64,000 bases of DNA from MGBC114079 sp964531385 (GTDB lineage Bacteria > Bacillota > Clostridia > Lachnospirales > CAG-274). The notes under the pieces were generated by a model. It did not search any database and was not told where the DNA came from. It saw nothing but the letters and a program-made list of their open reading frames with translations. This document shows positions 10,163 to 18,438 of this stretch, piece by piece; position 1 is the first letter of the stretch; each line of letters opens with the position of its first letter. The stretch spans positions 1 through 64,000 of the forward strand of contig CAZHGC010000009.1 of assembly GCA_964531385.1 (NCBI GenBank), given 5' to 3'. The position numbers and the translations under genes were made by a program.

Positions 10163-10168
10163 AAAAAT

Positions 10169-10196
10169 AGTATATCATAAATAAAAATAAAGTCAA
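10169..10196 (-). promoter_or_regulatory. Promoter of the T-box/pheST transcript
   Basis: TTGACT (10196-10191) and TATACT (10174-10169) are separated by 16 bases on the minus strand, a good sigma-A match placed just ahead of the T-box leader. Confidence 0.8.
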
Positions 10197-10237
10197 CTCA
10201 AAAAATTTTCATCATTCAATTGTATACACATCACATT

Positions 10238-10789
10238 TCAATTCCCGTCAACAAGAAATTCTTTTATTGTCTCCATATCAAGATTTTTTATTTCAAACTT
10301 TTTATCCGAATATATCATATAACTGTTTTCGTTTCCGTTTTTCGGAATTGAAACCGACCCCGGATTTATATAAATATAATTTTCGTTTTTTTCGACAGCT
10401 TGTATGTGCGTATGCCCATGTATCAAAATATCCCCATTCTTTAAAGGTGGAAGATTTGAAGAATTAAATTTGTGTCCATGAGTTATAAATACCGCTTTTT
10501 TATCCAAATATAAAAATATATATTCCGCCATTATGGGAAATTCCAAAACCATTTGGTCAACTTCACAATCGCAATTTCCTCTAACACAAAGAATTTCGTC
10601 TTTCATAGAATTTAAAATTTTTATTACTTCTTTCGGATTATAATCCTTTGGAAGGTCATTTCTCGGACCGTGATACAGCAAATCTCCCAAAAGCACCAAT
10701 TTTTCGCAATTCTCTTTTTCGTAAATTTCTTTTATTTTGTTACAATAATACGCCGAACCGTGTATATCCGAAGCAAACATTAATTTCAT
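10238..10789 (-). CDS. yfcE: YfcE-family metallophosphodiesterase
   Basis: The 183-residue protein is a compact calcineurin-like phosphoesterase. The metal-binding motifs appear in order: DIHG near the start, GDLLYHGPRN, GNCD, THGH and HGHTH. Members of this family (YfcE, MJ0936) hydrolyse phosphodiesters with Mn or similar metals; the physiological substrate is unsettled. Its length is normal. It is transcribed away from the radical SAM gene at 10.9 kb, and lies upstream of pheST on the same strand but ahead of the pheST promoter, so it is probably a separate unit. Confidence 0.92.
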   Translation of the reverse strand: MKLMFASDIHGSAYYCNKIKEIYEKENCEKLVLLGDLLYHGPRNDLPKDYNPKEVIKILNSMKDEILCVRGNCDCEVDQMVLEFPIMAEYIFLYLDKKAVFITHGHKFNSSNLPPLKNGDILIHGHTHIQAVEKNENYIYINPGSVSIPKNGNENSYMIYSDKKFEIKNLDMETIKEFLVDGN

Positions 10790-10895
10790 CTTAATAAAAA
10801 CCTCCGTTATTTTGGGTTGAAAACATACTAATTATTTGAGTATAATGATAATGTAATAATAATATTTTGTCAATAAAGAAACAGAGGAATATTTT

Positions 10896-11780
10896 ATGAA
10901 AAAGTTTAAAAAAATGTATGTCGAAATAACAAACGTTTGCAACTTAAATTGCAATTTCTGCCCAAAAACAAAAAGACCTCAACATTTTATGACTTGCAAT
11001 GAATTTGAAACAATTGCAAAAAAACTAAGACCTTTCGGCGAATATATTTACTTGCACGTTTTGGGCGAGCCCTTGTTGCATAAAAATCTCGAAGAAGTTT
11101 TAAACATTGCAGAAAAACTCAATTTTAAAGTAAATATAACAACAAACGGAACACTAATCGGAAATGTTAGCGAAATTTTGCTAAAATCAAAAGCTTTGCA
11201 TATGATTAGCATTTCACTACACAGTTTTGAAGCAAACACACAAAATATGAATTTTTCCGAATACATTAAAAATATAGCAAATTTTTGTAAGAAAGCCTCA
11301 AATATAGGCAAAATTTGTTCTTTAAGACTTTGGAATTCAGACGGAGAATTCACAAAAGGTTCAAACTCACTTAATGAAGAAATTTTAAAAAAGCTTGAAA
11401 AAGAATTTCAACTTGATTATACTATTAATAATAGTATATTGCGTGACGGAAAAAATTTAACGGTCAAAAAATTTCTGTATATAGAAAAAGCAAAAAAATT
11501 TGAATGGCCCAACATCTTAAAAGAAAAATCAACAGAGGAATGTTTTTGCTACGGTCTTCGTGACCAAATCGGAGTTCTTTGTGACGGAAGTGTTGTTCCT
11601 TGTTGTCTCGACCACGAAGGGGATATTTGTTTTGGAAATCTATTCAAAAATTCGCTTGAAGAAATTTTAAATTCAAAAAGAGCTGTTGAATTTTATAACG
11701 GATTTACAGCAAGACAAGCTGTCGAAAAACTTTGTCAAACTTGTGGGTTTGCAAAAAGATTTCAAAAAAAGGGGCAATAA
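10896..11780 (+). CDS. Radical SAM/SPASM protein
   Basis: The 294-residue protein carries the radical SAM CxxxCxxC cluster motif at Cys15, Cys19 and Cys22 (NVCNLNCNFC), a GEPLLH segment and a TTNGT strand typical of the partial TIM barrel. A C-terminal SPASM-like segment (about 225-290: LCDGSVVPCC, then CQTCGF) should bind at least one auxiliary iron-sulfur cluster. Such enzymes carry out radical chemistry on peptides, proteins or cofactors; nothing here identifies the substrate. AGAGGAATATTTT precedes the ATG. One base separates its stop codon from the start of a TPR-like gene, so the two are co-translated and may work together. Confidence 0.88.
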   Translation: MKKFKKMYVEITNVCNLNCNFCPKTKRPQHFMTCNEFETIAKKLRPFGEYIYLHVLGEPLLHKNLEEVLNIAEKLNFKVNITTNGTLIGNVSEILLKSKALHMISISLHSFEANTQNMNFSEYIKNIANFCKKASNIGKICSLRLWNSDGEFTKGSNSLNEEILKKLEKEFQLDYTINNSILRDGKNLTVKKFLYIEKAKKFEWPNILKEKSTEECFCYGLRDQIGVLCDGSVVPCCLDHEGDICFGNLFKNSLEEILNSKRAVEFYNGFTARQAVEKLCQTCGFAKRFQKKGQ

Positions 11781-11781
11781 T

Positions 11782-12804
11782 ATGAATTTTGAAGATATTA
11801 TGAATGAAATAAAATTGGGGCTTACGGGAGAAGCCGAAAAGGACATAATTTACATCATTAACAAAAGTGCTGAATATAAAAAATCACCTTTTGCCGATAG
11901 GATAACAAAAGAAACTGGAAAGATGGTTTATAATATGTTGCCGGATAAAGAAAAACAACTTTTCGAACAATTTTTAAACGATGATAAAGAAGAAATCGAG
12001 AAAAAAATTGACGAAGCAACAAAAGAAATTTCCGAATGTAATTATATGAAAGCATTAGAAATTATTGAAACAATCATTTCAAATATATGCAGAGATAATA
12101 ATATAACAGGAAATATTGATTGCGTAAGCCTTAACAATTTTTTCGAAATGTGTATCTATACAAACATTTTCAAAAAAGATGTTTTAATAAAACCAACACC
12201 TTTCAATTTTTCCCAAGTTTACAGACTATACGGATATTGTCTCTATAAATTGTCAAGAGATGACGAAGCAGAAAAAGCATACGAAAACGCTGTTTTTTGG
12301 AATCCGATAGGAATCGATGCTTTGCTTGATTTTGCAGAAATCAAATATTTAAAAAGACAATACAAAACTTTTGTCGAATTAATCAAAAAATGCCTTAAAT
12401 ACAGCTATGACATCGGTCAAATTGCTCTTTGCTATTTTAATTTAGGAAGATACTACTACGCAAAAAAACAATTTAATATGGCAACAAATATGTATATATT
12501 GTCGCACTATTTTAAACCAAATAAAGCATCTTTCGAAAAACTTGAAGAATTGTCAAAAGAACTCGGAAAAGAAATTTCCCCTCCTTCGCCGGAAGAAATG
12601 AAACAAATTTGCGACAATCTTGAAATACAAATGGGAGTCAACCCCGAAATTGTAAAACTTGCCGCAAAAATCGGAACAGATGCTAAAAAACAAGGCAATC
12701 TCGAAGTTGCAAGATATTGCTATGACATTTTGTTTTCTCTAACCGGTGATAAAAACGTTATCGATGAAGTTTTCAATTTTATGAAAAAAATAAAAAACAA
12801 TTAA
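11782..12804 (+). CDS. TPR-like helical protein coupled to the radical SAM gene
   Basis: The 340-residue protein is mostly helical. Residues about 130-250 read as tetratricopeptide-like hairpins (YRLYGYCLYKLSRDDEAEKA, ALCYFNLGRYYYAKKQFN), after an acidic N-terminal region. I see no signal peptide, membrane segment or catalytic motif, so it is probably a cytoplasmic scaffold or binding protein. I chose the ATG at 11782, one base after the stop of the radical SAM gene, because AAAAGGGG lies upstream; an earlier in-frame start would lie inside that gene. Its exact function is unknown, but the tight spacing suggests it partners the radical SAM protein. Confidence 0.8.
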   Translation: MNFEDIMNEIKLGLTGEAEKDIIYIINKSAEYKKSPFADRITKETGKMVYNMLPDKEKQLFEQFLNDDKEEIEKKIDEATKEISECNYMKALEIIETIISNICRDNNITGNIDCVSLNNFFEMCIYTNIFKKDVLIKPTPFNFSQVYRLYGYCLYKLSRDDEAEKAYENAVFWNPIGIDALLDFAEIKYLKRQYKTFVELIKKCLKYSYDIGQIALCYFNLGRYYYAKKQFNMATNMYILSHYFKPNKASFEKLEELSKELGKEISPPSPEEMKQICDNLEIQMGVNPEIVKLAAKIGTDAKKQGNLEVARYCYDILFSLTGDKNVIDEVFNFMKKIKNN

Positions 12805-12896
12805 ACCGAAAATTGTAATATATTTACAAAAAACAACTCCAAATTAATCAAAATATTACGGTAAATATTATTTAATTTAAGACAGGGTGTGAATTT

Positions 12897-14633
12897 ATGG
12901 TTTGTAATGCTGTTTTCGATGGATACTATCAAGTTGTTAGCGGAAGTTCCGACTTTTTTGCATTCATTGGTGCAAAAAATTTAACATCTCTTTTAAAAAA
13001 TTCTTATAAAGATGATGAAATCAAATTAAGACAAACATTCGAAAGCTTAAAAGTCGGCGAATTTTCATATTTAAATATAAGGCTAAAATCTTACGAAGAT
13101 AAATTCGTTTGGCTTTTTCTGAAAGTCACACTAAAAGAAGACGGCAAACCCGAAAACAAACGCTTCTATGCCGATTTATATACAATCGAAGACATCGAAG
13201 AGTTAATAGTTCAAAAGAAAATGGAAGTTTTCAAATGCCGAGAAATTTTAAGTGTTTTAGGTGAAATATATTTCGAATATTCTTTAAAAAATCGTACAAT
13301 TAAATTTTATTGGATTAATAAAGAACAAGACGTCGTCATTTATGACGGTGAATTCTCCGAATGGAAAGAATATATGATTTCAAACAAATACATCAAGGAC
13401 AAAAATATAAGTATTTTCGAAAAATTTTGTGCCGATGTTGAAAACGGAACACGTAAATTCTGCTATGAAATAAGCGACTCAAAAATTTACGGCGACAGTG
13501 AATATGTTTATAATATTTTCAAAGGCTCGCCTTTGCTTTTCGAAGATGAACCATATAAGGTTGTCGGTGCTCTTGTTGCCCACGAAGAAAACATCGAAAG
13601 CGAAATTGTAAAAACAAGCCGAGATTCCTTAACGGGTCTTTTAAATAAAGAAGCAATAATACGATACGCCGTTGATAACATCGATAAAAAGCCAAATTTC
13701 TTTATGAATCTTGTCATAATCGATATTGATAATTTCAAGTTGATAAACGACTTTTTCGGTCACCTTTTTGGCGATGAAATAATTAAACGAATTGCAAACA
13801 CAATCGACAAAATTGTTAAAGGAAGAGGTGTAATCGGAAGATTTGGCGGAGATGAATTTGTAATACTATTCAAAGGCTTCAACGATAATATGGAATTAAG
13901 AAGCTATCTTAAAGCAATCCGAATGACTATAGAAAGAGAATTTAAAAACATAGGTGATAAAGTCAGCCTAACCGTTTCAATAGGAACATCAAAATATCCA
14001 ACTGACGGAAAAACATACAATGAGCTTTTCGAAAAAGCCGACACTTGCCTATACATAGCAAAAGAAAAAGGGAAAAACAGATATTTAATTTGCGATGAAG
14101 TTAATGACGTTGCAAATTATGAAAAGAAAGATAAGAAAAACGGTATGGCAATCGAATTGAGAGAAAAAAATCTTAAAATAATTTGTGATGTAACCGATAT
14201 ACTTTTAAAAAATCATAAAAACGGAATTTCCAATGTTATAAAGCTTATAGGTGAATATCGTGGGCTTTCAAGAATTACTGTATTTTTCGGAAATGATTTA
14301 AAAAGAGTTGAATTATGGGGAAATGAAAAAAGAGTTTACGACAACGCACGATACATCTATAAAGGCTCATATTTAACAAATTTCAACGAAAACGGAATTT
14401 TTGTAATCCATAGTTCTGCAAGCATTGAAATCAAAAATCCCGATGTCCATCGTGATTTTTCAAATCAATTAATATATTCCGCAATTCAATGTCTAATTTA
14501 TAATGAAAACGAAATCGTTGGCTTAATTTCCTTTGAAAAGTCTTTCGAACGAAAAGGCTGGACAGAAAATGAAATTTATAACTTCACCCTAATTGCCCAC
14601 CTAATAGGCGAAGCCTTAAAAGGAAATATGTAA
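12897..14633 (+). CDS. Diguanylate cyclase with N-terminal PAS-like and C-terminal GAF-like domains
   Basis: The 578-residue protein has a PAS-like sensor region (about 1-110), a less clear linker, and a GGDEF domain (about 235-400) with SLTGLLNK, DIDNFKLIND and an intact GRFGGDEF active site, so it should make cyclic di-GMP. The usual RxxD inhibitory site five residues before GGDEF is missing (RGVI instead), implying weak product inhibition. The last 170 residues look GAF-like (FFGND to LIAHLIGEALKG). No transmembrane segment is apparent, so the signal is probably intracellular. It stands alone downstream of the TPR-like gene, after a 92-base gap, and ends at a terminator. Confidence 0.88.
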   Translation: MVCNAVFDGYYQVVSGSSDFFAFIGAKNLTSLLKNSYKDDEIKLRQTFESLKVGEFSYLNIRLKSYEDKFVWLFLKVTLKEDGKPENKRFYADLYTIEDIEELIVQKKMEVFKCREILSVLGEIYFEYSLKNRTIKFYWINKEQDVVIYDGEFSEWKEYMISNKYIKDKNISIFEKFCADVENGTRKFCYEISDSKIYGDSEYVYNIFKGSPLLFEDEPYKVVGALVAHEENIESEIVKTSRDSLTGLLNKEAIIRYAVDNIDKKPNFFMNLVIIDIDNFKLINDFFGHLFGDEIIKRIANTIDKIVKGRGVIGRFGGDEFVILFKGFNDNMELRSYLKAIRMTIEREFKNIGDKVSLTVSIGTSKYPTDGKTYNELFEKADTCLYIAKEKGKNRYLICDEVNDVANYEKKDKKNGMAIELREKNLKIICDVTDILLKNHKNGISNVIKLIGEYRGLSRITVFFGNDLKRVELWGNEKRVYDNARYIYKGSYLTNFNENGIFVIHSSASIEIKNPDVHRDFSNQLIYSAIQCLIYNENEIVGLISFEKSFERKGWTENEIYNFTLIAHLIGEALKGNM

Positions 14634-14671
14634 CCCATAAAAACTGCAAGCAACTCTGCCCCAATAAAATA

Positions 14672-14724
14672 TTAGGCTTGAAAGTATGAAAAATATTTTC
14701 ACACTTTTCCAAGCCTATATTTTT
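14672..14724 (+). terminator. Terminator after the diguanylate cyclase gene
   Basis: A long inverted repeat (TTAGGCTTG ... CAAGCCTAT with an inner AAGTATGAAAA/TTTTCACACTT stem) is followed by ATTTTTATG on the plus strand. Confidence 0.75.
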
Positions 14725-14734
14725 ATGCAAAAAA

Positions 14735-14768
14735 ACAAGTGTCGCCTTTTTAAAGGCAAAACACTCGT
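14735..14768 (-). terminator. Terminator of the abrB gene
   Basis: On the minus strand ACGAGTGTTTTGCCTTT pairs with AAAGGCGACACTTGT and is followed by a seven-T run interrupted once. It lies about 13 bases past the abrB stop. Confidence 0.8.
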
Positions 14769-14781
14769 TTTAAAAAATAAA

Positions 14782-15102
14782 TTATAAATCACCGTCAATA
14801 TCGTCAGAATCTTCTTCAAAAAATTCAGGGTCATTTTCCGGATCGGTAATGTTAAAACCTGCAATTTCTGCCATTTCTTTGATAGAAGCTTTTGAAACTT
14901 TTTTGCCCTTATATTCAATAAGGTCTTTCATTTCGCCTGTAAAAATATCAGCAGGCTCATACTTCTTCAAAACAATTTTATCATTACTTGTAAAAATCTC
15001 AAGTGGGTCTTTAATGTTAATATTAAGACACTTTCTAAGCTCAACCGGTAAAACAATTCTTCCTAATTCATCAACTTTTCGCACTATACCCGTCGACTTC
15101 AT
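14782..15102 (-). CDS. AbrB/SpoVT-family transition-state regulator
   Basis: The 106-residue protein begins with the swapped-hairpin AbrB DNA-binding domain (GIVRKVDELGRIVLPVELRK, about residues 5-24, continuing to about 50). It would act as a dimer or tetramer repressing stationary-phase or sporulation genes. Unlike B. subtilis AbrB it has a long C-terminal half ending in a strongly acidic tail (NDPEFFEEDSDDIDGD). An excellent GAAGGAGGAG site lies upstream of the ATG. It sits beside the sporulation genes spmA-spmB-spoVB but faces away from them, separated by about 500 AT-rich bases. Confidence 0.9.
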   Translation of the reverse strand: MKSTGIVRKVDELGRIVLPVELRKCLNINIKDPLEIFTSNDKIVLKKYEPADIFTGEMKDLIEYKGKKVSKASIKEMAEIAGFNITDPENDPEFFEEDSDDIDGDL

Positions 15103-15597
15103 AAAATCTCCTCCTTCATTTTTAAATTATTGTATAAATCATATCAAAATACAATTTGGATTTTATGTACCATAATATTAGCATATATACTATAAAATGT
15201 CAATAATCTACAAAAAATTATTTTTATGTTATTTAATAATTTATATTCAATTTTTTTACATTTTTATTTTAAACAAAATAAAAACAAAACGCTCTTTGGC
15301 ACGTTGCACAATTTTTTTAATATTTACATCATTTTTTTGTTTTTTCAACTCACTTTTTCAAAAAAATAACTATAATTTTCTCCTATTTTTGTTTATATTT
15401 TTTAAATTATATATAATAATCGCTTCCAATTGGCTTTCCTTTTCAAAACAGTCAAAAATATTTTTATCAAATTGCACCTCCGATTGAATTAATATTTTTA
15501 AAATTAATATATATATTATAACCGATGTTTTAAAAAATCCAATAAACGTAACACAAATATATAAAAATAATTTTTAATTTATATAAGGAGGTATATT
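15103..15597. other. Long AT-rich intergenic region between abrB and spmA
   Basis: About 495 bases separate the divergent abrB and spmA genes. The stretch is extremely AT-rich, with many T runs, and should hold both promoters. A 96-codon plus-strand frame at 15197-15487 is dominated by Phe, Ile, Lys and Leu, as random AT-rich sequence would be, and has no ribosome binding site, so I do not call it. AAGGAGGT at the right end is the spmA ribosome binding site. Confidence 0.5.
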
Positions 15598-16179
15598 ATG
15601 CTGAACTATTTATGGGGCGGAATGATTTTAATAGGAATTGCCGTTGCCGCATTCACAGGCAAAATGCCCGAAGTAACAAATTCCGCAATCGATTCTTCAA
15701 AAGAAGCCGTAACAACTTGTATAACAATGACAGGAATATTGTCAATGTGGACAGGATTAATGAAAATAGCCGAAAAGTCAGGATTAATAAAAAATCTTTC
15801 CGAAAAAATGACCCCCTTTTTAAAATTTCTTTTTCCCGAAATCCCAAAAAATCATAAAGCACTCGATTACATATCAACAAATGTAATAGCAAATATATTC
15901 GGGCTTGGTTGGGCAGCAACCCCCGCAGGAATACGTGCAATGGAAGAAATGCAAAAATTAAACAGCAATAAAAAAGTTGCAAGTCGCTCAATGTGTATGT
16001 TTATGATATTCAATATGTCAAGTCTGCAATTAATCTGTGTAAATTTAATTGCCTACAGAACTCAATATAATTCGGCAAATCCCTCCGAAATCATAGGTCC
16101 GGGGCTTTTCGCAACATTCATATCAACATTTGTTGGAGTTTTATTTGTAAAGATAGTTGAAAGGTGGAAATACAGATGA
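15598..16179 (+). CDS. spmA: Spore maturation protein A
   Basis: The 193-residue membrane protein has several hydrophobic helices and belongs to the nucleoside-recognition (Gate) family; segments such as WTGLMKIAEKSGLI and LGWAATPAGIRAMEEM are typical of SpmA. In B. subtilis SpmA and SpmB act in the late dehydration of the spore core. AAGGAGGTATATT precedes the start. The last codons overlap spmB by four bases (ATGA), so the two are translationally coupled, as in other sporulating Firmicutes. This gene supports a spore-forming host. Confidence 0.95.
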   Translation: MLNYLWGGMILIGIAVAAFTGKMPEVTNSAIDSSKEAVTTCITMTGILSMWTGLMKIAEKSGLIKNLSEKMTPFLKFLFPEIPKNHKALDYISTNVIANIFGLGWAATPAGIRAMEEMQKLNSNKKVASRSMCMFMIFNMSSLQLICVNLIAYRTQYNSANPSEIIGPGLFATFISTFVGVLFVKIVERWKYR

Positions 16180-16709
16180 ATTTTTTAACTGTCCTTTCGG
16201 ATTTAATGGTTCCGTTAATATTCGTATTTATAATATTCTATGGCTATTCAAAAAAAGTTGAAATATATGATGTTTTTGTCGAAGGAGCAAAAGATGGTTT
16301 AAAAACAATTTTGCAAATTCTCCCAACGTTAATAGGCTTAATGGTTGCAGTTGGAATATTAAGAGCCTCCGGAGCGTTAAGTCTTCTTGAAAAAGCAATT
16401 TCACCTTTTGCCGATTTAATAGGTTATCCAAAAGAAACCGTTCCCCTAACCTTTATGCGTCTAATATCTTCGTCAGCATCAACAGGCATACTTTTGGATT
16501 TATATAAAAATTTCGGTCCCGATTCTTTCGTTGGAAGATTTGTAAGCGTAATGATGAGTTCAACCGAAACAATAGCCTACACAATGAGCATCTATTTTAT
16601 GTCAATAAAAATAACAAAAACCCGATACACCCTTCCTGGTGCAATAACGGCAAACATTGCTGGCGTTGTTGCAAGTCTTTGGATAAGCAATGTTTTATGG
16701 GGAAAATAA
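16176..16709 (+). CDS. spmB: Spore maturation protein B
   Basis: The 177-residue membrane protein is the SpmA paralogue and partner. It has four to five hydrophobic helices and conserved segments VGILRASGALSLLEKAI and STETIAYTMSIYF. I start it at 16176, where ATGA overlaps the spmA stop and AAAGGTGG is correctly placed; a start four codons earlier lacks a site. With SpmA it is expected in the forespore inner membrane during late sporulation. spoVB follows after 23 bases. Confidence 0.95.
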   Translation: MNFLTVLSDLMVPLIFVFIIFYGYSKKVEIYDVFVEGAKDGLKTILQILPTLIGLMVAVGILRASGALSLLEKAISPFADLIGYPKETVPLTFMRLISSSASTGILLDLYKNFGPDSFVGRFVSVMMSSTETIAYTMSIYFMSIKITKTRYTLPGAITANIAGVVASLWISNVLWGK

Positions 16710-16732
16710 CATAACTTAAAAGGAGTTTTTTT

Positions 16733-18271
16733 ATGAAAACAAAAAGTATAGCAAAAGGAGCATTAATACTAACTTTTGCAGGAATTATAACAAGAATATT
16801 GGGGTTTGCCTATCGTGTTTATATGTCAAACACAATAGGTGCAGAGGGAATGGGCTTATACCAGCTTATTGTCCCAATATATATGCTTGTTTGGAGCATC
16901 TCCTCTTCCGGACTTTCAACAACAATTTCAAAACTAACAGCTCAAGAAAACGCTTCAAACAAATATGGCAATATAAATCGCCTATTGTTCCATTCAATTA
17001 TAATATCTGTTTCAATATCCACATTGCTAAGTATAACACTATATTTTTCATCAGAAAAAATTTGCGAGCTTTTTCTGAAAGATACAAGAGCAATACTTTC
17101 TTTAAAATTAATATGCTTCTGTTTTCCCTTCATGGCAGCGGGTTCGTGTATAAGAGGCTGGTTTTTCGGGCTTCAGGAAACTTTAACACCGGCAATAAGC
17201 CAAGTTTTTGAACAAACCGTTCGAATGTCAACAATATATTTCCTTTCCGGAATATTAATTCCAAAAGGGGTCGAATTTGCCGCCGCTGCCGCCGTAACAG
17301 GAATGTGCCTCGGAGAAATTGCCTCTTTTGTATATGTATACATATCACATAAACATTTCAAAAAAACAAACAATTTATTTTCAAAATCAACAATATCAAT
17401 AACATCAACATATTCAACAATTTTGTTTATGGCAATTCCTCTAACGGCAAACCGAATGACCGGCTCTTTTTTGTCAACAATTGAAAATATATTAATTCCG
17501 CAAAAATTACAATCGTTTGGACTAACTTCATCAAATGCAACAGCTTTATACGGTGAACTTTCTGGAATGATAATGCCTTTAATAATGTTTCCCTCATCAA
17601 TTCTAACAGCATTGTCAACAACCCTTCTTCCGGCAATTTCCGAAGCCTCCGCATCAAAAAACAAGACAAAAATACTTGTAACATTAAAAAAAGCTATGTC
17701 TTTCACAACAATAATAGGAATAGGAACTTGTGGGCTTTTTCTAACATATTCAAATGAACTTTGCGAGTTAATATATGGCAAATACGAGCTCGGAAATCTT
17801 CTTTTTATTTTAGGAATTTCCTGCCCTCTAATCTACCTTCAAGTTACGTTTTCAGGAATATTAAACGGCCTCGGAGAACAGGTTTTCATCTTCAAAACAA
17901 GCCTTTTAAGTTCATCAATAAATATAGGTTTCGTATATTTTGCCGTTCCGAAATATGGCATATATGCTTTTATAGCTGGCTGGTCATTAAGCATATTTTT
18001 AGTAACAATGATTTGTATAAAAAGAATAATAACAAAAACAAACTTGCGTCCAAATATTTCGTTATGGTTAATAAAACCGTCTCTTTGCATATTCGGAAGT
18101 TGTATAATTTCAAAAGCCGTATATGCAAAACATCTAATCAATCTCAATCACCTGTTCGCAATACCAACAGCAATAATTATAATGGGAATTTTCTACATTC
18201 TTTTTTTGCTCCTAACAGAATGTTTCAAAATTTCCGCATTAAAACAAATATTAAAATCCGCATTAAAATAA
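16733..18271 (+). CDS. spoVB: SpoVB-like MOP-superfamily lipid flippase
   Basis: The 512-residue protein has about 14 hydrophobic segments and the N-terminal ALILTFAGIITRILGFAYRV motif of SpoVB/Wzx/MurJ-type exporters. It would flip lipid-linked cell-wall or polysaccharide precursors; the SpoVB branch is needed for spore cortex peptidoglycan. AAAAGGAG precedes the ATG. It follows spmA and spmB closely on the same strand, which supports a sporulation role over a general polysaccharide flippase, though sequence alone cannot exclude the latter. Confidence 0.87.
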   Translation: MKTKSIAKGALILTFAGIITRILGFAYRVYMSNTIGAEGMGLYQLIVPIYMLVWSISSSGLSTTISKLTAQENASNKYGNINRLLFHSIIISVSISTLLSITLYFSSEKICELFLKDTRAILSLKLICFCFPFMAAGSCIRGWFFGLQETLTPAISQVFEQTVRMSTIYFLSGILIPKGVEFAAAAAVTGMCLGEIASFVYVYISHKHFKKTNNLFSKSTISITSTYSTILFMAIPLTANRMTGSFLSTIENILIPQKLQSFGLTSSNATALYGELSGMIMPLIMFPSSILTALSTTLLPAISEASASKNKTKILVTLKKAMSFTTIIGIGTCGLFLTYSNELCELIYGKYELGNLLFILGISCPLIYLQVTFSGILNGLGEQVFIFKTSLLSSSINIGFVYFAVPKYGIYAFIAGWSLSIFLVTMICIKRIITKTNLRPNISLWLIKPSLCIFGSCIISKAVYAKHLINLNHLFAIPTAIIIMGIFYILFLLLTECFKISALKQILKSALK

Positions 18272-18438
18272 TTTGTAAATAATAAATTAATTTTTCTTAA
18301 CAATTTGATTAAAATATTAAAAAAAATATCTTTTTGTGTTATAATTTATGATATAATAAAAACAATTAAATTATTAAAAAAAGCTGACTTTTATAATTAT
18401 TCAAAGTTTAATAAATAACAGCAAAGGAGTTAAACATT

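Noticed and set aside
15197..15487. 96-codon plus-strand frame in the abrB-spmA gap
   Set aside because: No ribosome binding site, and its Phe/Ile/Lys/Leu-rich composition is what random AT-rich DNA gives.
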